Of a stretch of DNA of 64,000 bases, positions 58,715 through 64,000 are shown in pieces. The notes beneath the pieces are model-generated. The model was not told where the DNA came from and searched no databases. It saw nothing but the letters and a program-made list of their open reading frames with translations. Position numbers and translations under genes: made by a program. Numbering within the stretch: position 1 is the first letter of the stretch; the number at the start of each line of letters is the position of its first letter. The stretch is taken from positions 28,845,558 to 28,909,557 of the forward strand of contig OX411543.1 of NCBI GenBank assembly GCA_948146395.1, in the 5' to 3' direction. The DNA is from Fragum whitleyi (lineage: Eukaryota; Mollusca; Bivalvia; Cardiida; Cardiidae).

Positions 58715-58876
58715 CTTAGATAAATCCCTCTCGATTTTGCTTCCTGGAAAATTTACCAGTACTAGCGCCAAATGTGTGGGCCAATGAAAGAACCAAGATT
58801 GATAACTGCTCCCGGGAATCGAACTCAGGATCTTTTGGTCATGAGGCCGACGCTCTACCTCTAGACCACGGATACC
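58715..58876 (-). mobile_element. tRNA-derived SINE (type S2) head
   Basis: On the minus strand TCCGTGGTCTAGAGGTAGAG (A box) and GAGTTCGATTCCCGGGAG (B box) are well kept, followed by an unrelated body. The acceptor and T stems do not pair as in a working tRNA, so it is called a SINE, not a gene. Confidence 0.65.
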
Positions 58877-59039
58877 ACTAAATCGACTGATATGATGACT
58901 AAATCAGTGAATGAAGGAATGAATCAATTGATTAATTTTAATTTCAAGTAAATGTATGAATTGATTAATTTCAATTCCAAGTACATAAGTGTTTTTAAGT
59001 GTCACATGCTGAAATATTTCTGCAAAGAATAATTCAAGA

Positions 59040-60210
59040 TTGATGAATAACATATAGAAAATTGACCTCTGCCTGTTAAATACTTATTTTAATCAAATCA
59101 CAGTAATTTTGTGCAGTCACAAAAGGAACACTCTCATGAAATTCTGAGAAAATGATATCCAAAGTTTCCACTATATAACATATAGAGAAATGATCTTGGC
59201 CCATAAAATACATATTTTTCTTCTGATCACAGTTATTTTTTGTAGACTTATAAAGGGTCACTCAAGGATCATTCCAGTGAAATTTGGTTGCTAACCATCA
59301 TTCTTAGAAAATGATTTTCTAAGTTTCCACTGTTAAATAATCTATAGAGAAATGACTTCCGTCCATAAAAAGACATATTTCTCATCTTATCACAGTAGTT
59401 TTTGGTAGCCTGATATTAAAAGGGTCATCCAAGGATCACTCATTCAAAATCTAATTGGTATCCATCAATTAGGTTCTAAGAAAAGTCACTTATTACCATA
59501 TTTGGAAAATAGCCATGCCCATTTAATCCATGTGTTTCATTGGATCAAAATTTCTTGAACTTCTTTGAAAGAGGGTCACCCATTCCTTGAATTTTGGTAG
59601 AAATTCATCTAGTAGGTTCTGGGCAGATAAAAGAACAAGAAGACCATGAGGGTCATAGATAACTCATCAGAGTCTCTTTGACCTCTGGGAAATCACATGA
59701 ATTAAATAGGCGGTTGTCAATAAGGAGATAGTTTCTACATAAGATCATTGCATGATAATGGCATGGATCCTTCCCATTTTCAATTGGATTCATCCTTGAG
59801 GCCTGACCAACATTCTGACCAAGTTTCATGAAGATTGGGTCATATTTGTGGCCTCTGGAGTGTAAACAAGAAATTTGTCATTAAGGCCCCTTTTCTCATG
59901 ATATGGTATGGATACTTTCCATTTTCAATAGGGTTCATCCTTGTGACCTGACCACCATTCTGAGCAAGTTTCATGAAGATTGGATCATAATTGTGGCCTC
60001 TAGAGTGTAAACACTTAAATTGATGAAGCTGAATGACCGACGGCACACAACAGACATTCAATGATCACAAAAGCTTACCTTGAGCAAGATGTGCTCAGGT
60101 GAGCTGAAAAGTTTAGGACCAGACACACCTACACACGCATGGAGGCACACACGCATAATGGACACAGGGCCATGACAATAGTCCTAGTGGCCTTCTGCCA
60201 GAGGAGCTAA
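59040..60210 (+). mobile_element. Family B-like element B5 interrupted by element I
   Basis: B monomers (ACTATATAACATATAGAGAA) run from about 59045 to 59634. After element I the B end resumes at 60111 with AGTTTAGGACCAGACACACC, a CACACACGCAT tract and a decayed hairpin TAGTGGCCTTCTGCCAGAGG. The 5' hairpin is missing. Confidence 0.75.
59635..60110 (+). mobile_element. Family I pearl-like element (A-related), nested
   Basis: Start ACAAGAAGACCATGAGGGTC (hairpin GACC/GGTC), then AACTCATCAGAGTCTC. Two monomers share CAAGTTTCATGAAGATTGG (at about 59819 and 59967). End TTGAGCAAGATGTGCTCAGG then TGAGCTGAAAA. The host words AAAGAA and AAAAGTTTA on either side join to the B monomer sequence. Confidence 0.78.
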
Positions 60211-61162
60211 TGATTTCTCTTGTTCCAAATTATATTGGACTAGTCCACATTAAGAGAAGTTAGAAGGGCTTGTGGTAGGTTTTGGAGTTCAAGAGTCACT
60301 CACACCTTGACTGTGAATTTTTAGGGGTCAAAATTGATGTTGAAGGGGTCAAAACATTCAAACAAGTGGATGGTAAGTAAATATTTCTTGTTTACGTTGG
60401 TTGTAAAAACCGTATTGTTTCCAAAAATAAAAAATACACATCTTTAATTCAAAGAAAGAATATAGAGTTAATTTTTAGGGGGTTAACATTTGCACAGCCC
60501 CGACAAATAGTTTAAGGCTCAAGTGCGAAGCACCTGGGCGTTAAAGCATTTTTGAGGGTCTCTGCAAATGTTAATGCATGAAAAATTTGAATTAACGATA
60601 TTATTGCATAAAAAGATAGACAATAGTATTCATTCAATCAGAAATATAAAATAATACATAGGAACTTTAAAACTAGTTCCAATACCAATAATGTGCTGGA
60701 AAAATTGTGTTATGCATTGCGCCATCACTATTGCTTATACCGACATTTCTTGGTAAATGACATCACAGAAATTTAAGCAAGAATAAGGTGGATATCTTAA
60801 TTCATGCTCTATATTAATGTTAGACAAAGAAACTGATAAAATGTAAAGGCCCAGACTGAGGATATTTAAGTGGAAAAAGCCAGGTGTTAACACCATGTGA
60901 ATTTACTAATTAATCCATGTTTTCTCTCATTAACACCGATTTGATTCCCATAAACGTATGCCTACAATGACCCAAAACATACATTTTATGCAATGATTAA
61001 CTGATAATTCAGACAACTGAATTTTCAAGTCTGACAAGTGAAATATAGCCCTAAACTTGTCTGTGGACAAGTGAGAAAAATTTCACACCCCTTTCTTCAG
61101 TGTGTTTGTTGAATCTCAAGGTTAATGACATTTTCCTAATAGGTTGAGTATTGCTGAAGTAC
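60211..61162. other. No recognisable gene
   Basis: Contains GGGGTCAAAA words at 60330-60360, like 52180-52560. No repeat ends or exons were recognised. Confidence 0.5.
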
Positions 61163-61263
61163 ATACCTTGGAATACCTTGGAATATAGGGAAATCTTTAA
61201 GCCCTATATGGCTTGTTTTTCCCCTCGTCATCCAAATCTCGTTGTCTTCCGCTTGGTCATGTC
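61163..61263 (-). other. 3' UTR and terminal repeat of the non-LTR retrotransposon
   Basis: About 100 bp after the stop codon end in two copies of a 10-mer (plus strand ATACCTTGGA, 61163-61182). Short 3' tandem repeats in place of poly-A are usual in CR1- and L2-type elements, which places the 3' end here. Confidence 0.6.
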
Positions 61264-64000
61264 TCAATATACGTCACTAGTATCGAAGCGTTTGATGTAC
61301 CATAGTTTGTCCAATCTATTTTTAAAAGCATTTACAGAATCTGCACATACGACACTATCTGGAAGAGCGTTCCACGTATTTATGACACGATTAGAGAATG
61401 AGTTCAATCTAACAGACTTACTGGCCCTTGGTTTTACCAATTTGAACATGTTGCCTCTGATCTCATGAGGGTTAGTTGAAAATGAAAACATTCTTGTAGG
61501 GTCATAGTCATCAATTTTATGTATGATTTTAAACAAAAGAATCATGTCGCCTCGCTCACGTCTGTACTCTGTGGTGGGTAAGTTTAACTTCTGGAGTCTA
61601 GCACTGTATGGTAAGTCTCTAAGTTGGGGAACTAATTTTGTTGCACGCCTCTGAACATTTTCGATGATACGTTTGTTCTTTTTTGTAGTAGGGTAGTATA
61701 TACTATTTCCATAATCTAAAATAGGTCTTATAAGCGATTTATAGAGGGTCAAGAACAGCTCTTTATCCATGTAGACAAAGTTTCGTTTAATGAGACCAGT
61801 AATACGGTTAGCTTTATTGGCAGTGATGTTGATATGTTTGTCAAATTTCAAGGCATCGGTAAAAATGACTCCAAGATCCTTTTCGGACTCTGTTGTTTGT
61901 ATAATAGTTGTGGTTCCATTAGAACTTGTCATTTCATACTGAGCGTCAAAATTTTGTTTACCATAATGTATTGCCTTACATTTGTCACTATTGAACTTTA
62001 ATAGCCATTCTTCACTCCATTGACAAAAGGATGAAATATCATTTTGTAATATATCTTGGTCTTTCTGTGAGGAGATAACTCTGTATAACTTTGTATCATC
62101 GGCAAATAAACGGCAAGCACTGCTGACACACTCTGGCAAATCATTTATAAATAAAACGAAGAGGACCGGTCCCAGAATTGAGCCCTGGGGCACACCTGAC
62201 TTAACATCGGTCCAGCTAGATTTACATCCGTTAATAACCACTCTTTGTTGTCTGTTGTAGAGAAAACTTTCGATCCAGTTTAACATTTTTCCTACTATAC
62301 CGTATGACCGAAGTTTAGATAAAAGCCGTTGATGAGGTACAGTGTCAAAAGCCTTGGCAAAGTCAAAATATATAGTATCTATTTGGTCATTGTTGTCTAA
62401 AGCTGAGGTCCAATCCTCTAACACATCCAGAAGTTGCAAGATAGTACTACGGTGTTCACGAAATCCGTATTGACAATCAGATAATAAACTGTGTGCTTTC
62501 AAATGCTCAAAGATTGTCTTTTTAACATGTTTTTCAAGTAGCTTACAAACTACTGAGGTTAAAGAAACTGGTCTGTAATTGCTTGGATCACACTTAGAGC
62601 CTTTTTTATAAATGCAAGTCACATTAGCCCTTTTCCAATCACTTGGTTTCTGTCCTTCTGTAATTGATTTAACAAAAAGTTTATATATTGGAAGATATAG
62701 TTCATTAGCACATTCATTCAGTAATTTGGGGTGACAATCATCTGGACCACAAGCCTTTGAAATATTGATAGTCTGTAGTTGTTTTAAAATATCTGAACTT
62801 GAAAAGTGCACATCTTCAATGTCATAGTTACAACGTTTCTCAAAATTGGGAATATTTGAGGTGTCTTCTTGGGTGAATACAGACGAGAAAAACTGGTTTA
62901 ATAATTCTGCTTTGTCACTATCATCTGTATATATTTCTCCATCCAAATTTTTCAAATCACCTATTCCACTTTTGGACTTAGTTTTTTCTCTAATGTAGCT
63001 CCAAAAAGATTTAGAGTTCAGTTTACATGATTCAGATACCACTTTTTCATGCTTTTTCTTTGAATAATAAACTGCTTTTGAAGCTTTATTACGGAACTTA
63101 CAGTAAGCTTGATAGTCTCTATAACTCTTACTGAAAGTATATCTCTTCCAAGCGTGGTATTTTTTCTTCACAGCATGAAGACAATACTGGTCCATCCATT
63201 TGGGTTTGGGTTTCTGTTTTTTAACAACTAGTTCTGGGATAAATTCCTTAATACAGTGGTTTATATGGCGTAAAATAAAATTCCAAGTCTCATGTACATT
63301 TAAATCGTCAATTTCATTCCAATCAATACTGCTTAAATAGGAATTACATGACTGATAGTCTCCTTTAAAAAAGTTCTTTCTTGGTTTAAATGCTGTATCC
63401 AAATCAAAATTACAGTTGATTTTAAATGTGAAACTAATATGGTCACTTGCACCTAGACTGGCACCCATTTTAATGTCATCAATAATGCTTTCATTATTTG
63501 TAATTATCAAATCTAGGAGGCTGGATTGTTGCCCTTGTCTATATCTCGTATTATCAGTAATATGCTGGGTCATAAAATTATCTCTCAATAATTCCAAAAA
63601 TTTGAACGTTACATGATTTTCACTGTGTACTGTTGACCAATTATTCCAGTCTATTCCAGGGAAATTAAAATCACCAACTATAACTAGGTTTTTATGTGAT
63701 TTGACATAGTCATTTCTAAAAATGTCTAGTAAAGATTCCTCGTTAACACTCGAACTTGAAGGACTTTTGTATATTCCTCCGATTAATAACTTATTACATT
63801 TGTCTATTCGTAGTTCACACCAAGACGATTCTTTGAAGTTGACATTATTTAATGTATCGCATTTTTCAGCAGGGATATTGTCACGAACATAGATAATAAT
63901 TCCTCGGCTATTAGTACTTAAATTTCCAAGAAATGTGTTGTAACCGTCAATCTTATATTCACCTGGATGAATGTCTAGGACATTTTTATTCTTTGGGAAT
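61264..64000 (-). CDS. Non-LTR retrotransposon ORF2-like endonuclease/reverse transcriptase (5' part outside window)
   Basis: Minus-strand frame open from the window edge to a TGA at 61266-61264, about 911 codons visible, no frameshift or stop. The amino part is an apurinic-type endonuclease (EEP fold): GGIYKSPSSSS, then GDFNFPGIDW at about 63675, then SDHISF. The central part is a reverse transcriptase: NYRPVSLTS, motif A IYFDFAKAFD (about 62344-62373), motif B SGVPQGSILGP (62167-62199), motif C FADD (62095-62106, F in place of the common Y), and KFNSDKCKAIHYG. The C-terminal part (YKSLIRPILDYGNSIYY, then VINTWNALPDSVV) is typical of CR1/jockey-group elements. No RNase H is seen. The first ATG is not in the window. 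The protein makes cDNA at a nicked target. The intact catalytic residues suggest a young copy. Confidence 0.93.
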   Translation of the reverse strand, partial: FPKNKNVLDIHPGEYKIDGYNTFLGNLSTNSRGIIIYVRDNIPAEKCDTLNNVNFKESSWCELRIDKCNKLLIGGIYKSPSSSSVNEESLLDIFRNDYVKSHKNLVIVGDFNFPGIDWNNWSTVHSENHVTFKFLELLRDNFMTQHITDNTRYRQGQQSSLLDLIITNNESIIDDIKMGASLGASDHISFTFKINCNFDLDTAFKPRKNFFKGDYQSCNSYLSSIDWNEIDDLNVHETWNFILRHINHCIKEFIPELVVKKQKPKPKWMDQYCLHAVKKKYHAWKRYTFSKSYRDYQAYCKFRNKASKAVYYSKKKHEKVVSESCKLNSKSFWSYIREKTKSKSGIGDLKNLDGEIYTDDSDKAELLNQFFSSVFTQEDTSNIPNFEKRCNYDIEDVHFSSSDILKQLQTINISKACGPDDCHPKLLNECANELYLPIYKLFVKSITEGQKPSDWKRANVTCIYKKGSKCDPSNYRPVSLTSVVCKLLEKHVKKTIFEHLKAHSLLSDCQYGFREHRSTILQLLDVLEDWTSALDNNDQIDTIYFDFAKAFDTVPHQRLLSKLRSYGIVGKMLNWIESFLYNRQQRVVINGCKSSWTDVKSGVPQGSILGPVLFVLFINDLPECVSSACRLFADDTKLYRVISSQKDQDILQNDISSFCQWSEEWLLKFNSDKCKAIHYGKQNFDAQYEMTSSNGTTTIIQTTESEKDLGVIFTDALKFDKHINITANKANRITGLIKRNFVYMDKELFLTLYKSLIRPILDYGNSIYYPTTKKNKRIIENVQRRATKLVPQLRDLPYSARLQKLNLPTTEYRRERGDMILLFKIIHKIDDYDPTRMFSFSTNPHEIRGNMFKLVKPRASKSVRLNSFSNRVINTWNALPDSVVCADSVNAFKNRLDKLWYIKRFDTSDVY

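Noticed and set aside
58800..58876. tRNA gene on the minus strand
   Set aside because: The A and B boxes are good but the acceptor and T stems do not pair and a SINE-like body follows; read as a SINE head.

Overview
The window looks like a piece of a bivalve mollusc nuclear genome. It is AT-rich, has low gene density and long introns, and is dominated by small non-autonomous transposable elements. The strongest lineage clue is a set of pearl-type elements: short hairpin-capped units with internal tandem monomers of about 145-178 bp and a GACG/GACA-rich microsatellite near the 3' end. No prokaryotic features, complete rRNA/tRNA genes or CRISPR arrays are present.

Host gene: four exons on the minus strand (36136-35328, 25741-25585, 16664-16583, 12783-12125) join with matching splice phases and canonical GT/AG borders. 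They give a 568-residue C-terminal part of a protein I do not recognise. Its 5' part lies upstream, beyond 36136. Its introns of about 9.6, 8.9 and 3.8 kb are packed with repeats; a MITE lies 16 bp past the exon-2 boundary and a SINE about 20 bp before the last exon.

Mobile DNA: (1) 61163-64000 carries a minus-strand non-LTR retrotransposon with endonuclease and reverse transcriptase domains, open to the window edge. (2) At least eight families of hairpin-capped, pearl/Helentron-like elements (called A, B, D, E, F, G, H, I here, plus a larger element T) share one architecture but not one sequence. The architecture is a 5' ACAAG- or ACTAG-like start, a small hairpin, a 10-13 bp subterminal repeat, tandem monomers, a GACG-type microsatellite, and a 3' hairpin that contains the inverted copy of the subterminal repeat. 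(3) Palindromic or TIR-bearing MITE families (P1-P8, M, P13, P15) occur in many copies. (4) There are three kinds of tRNA-derived SINE; three copies of one kind have clear target-site duplications. (5) Two TA-flanked or pogo-like DNA transposon remnants are present.

Layout: 1-12 kb is MITEs plus the intact copy T1 (6489-8435). 12-36 kb is the gene with repeat-filled introns. 36-42 kb is a dense cluster of A1, H, B2, F1 and G1. 42-52 kb is mostly unassigned AT-rich DNA with scattered MITEs. 52.6-57.9 kb is the second T copy, which carries G2, which carries B4 (a three-level nest). 58-61 kb holds B5 interrupted by element I. 61-64 kb is the retrotransposon.

The most interesting content is the hairpin-capped class. 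Near-identical copies with different terminal hairpins, chimeric ends, read-through into flanking DNA and precise insertion without clear target duplication suggest a modular, rolling-circle-like replicon family. No autonomous Rep/helicase gene is visible here.
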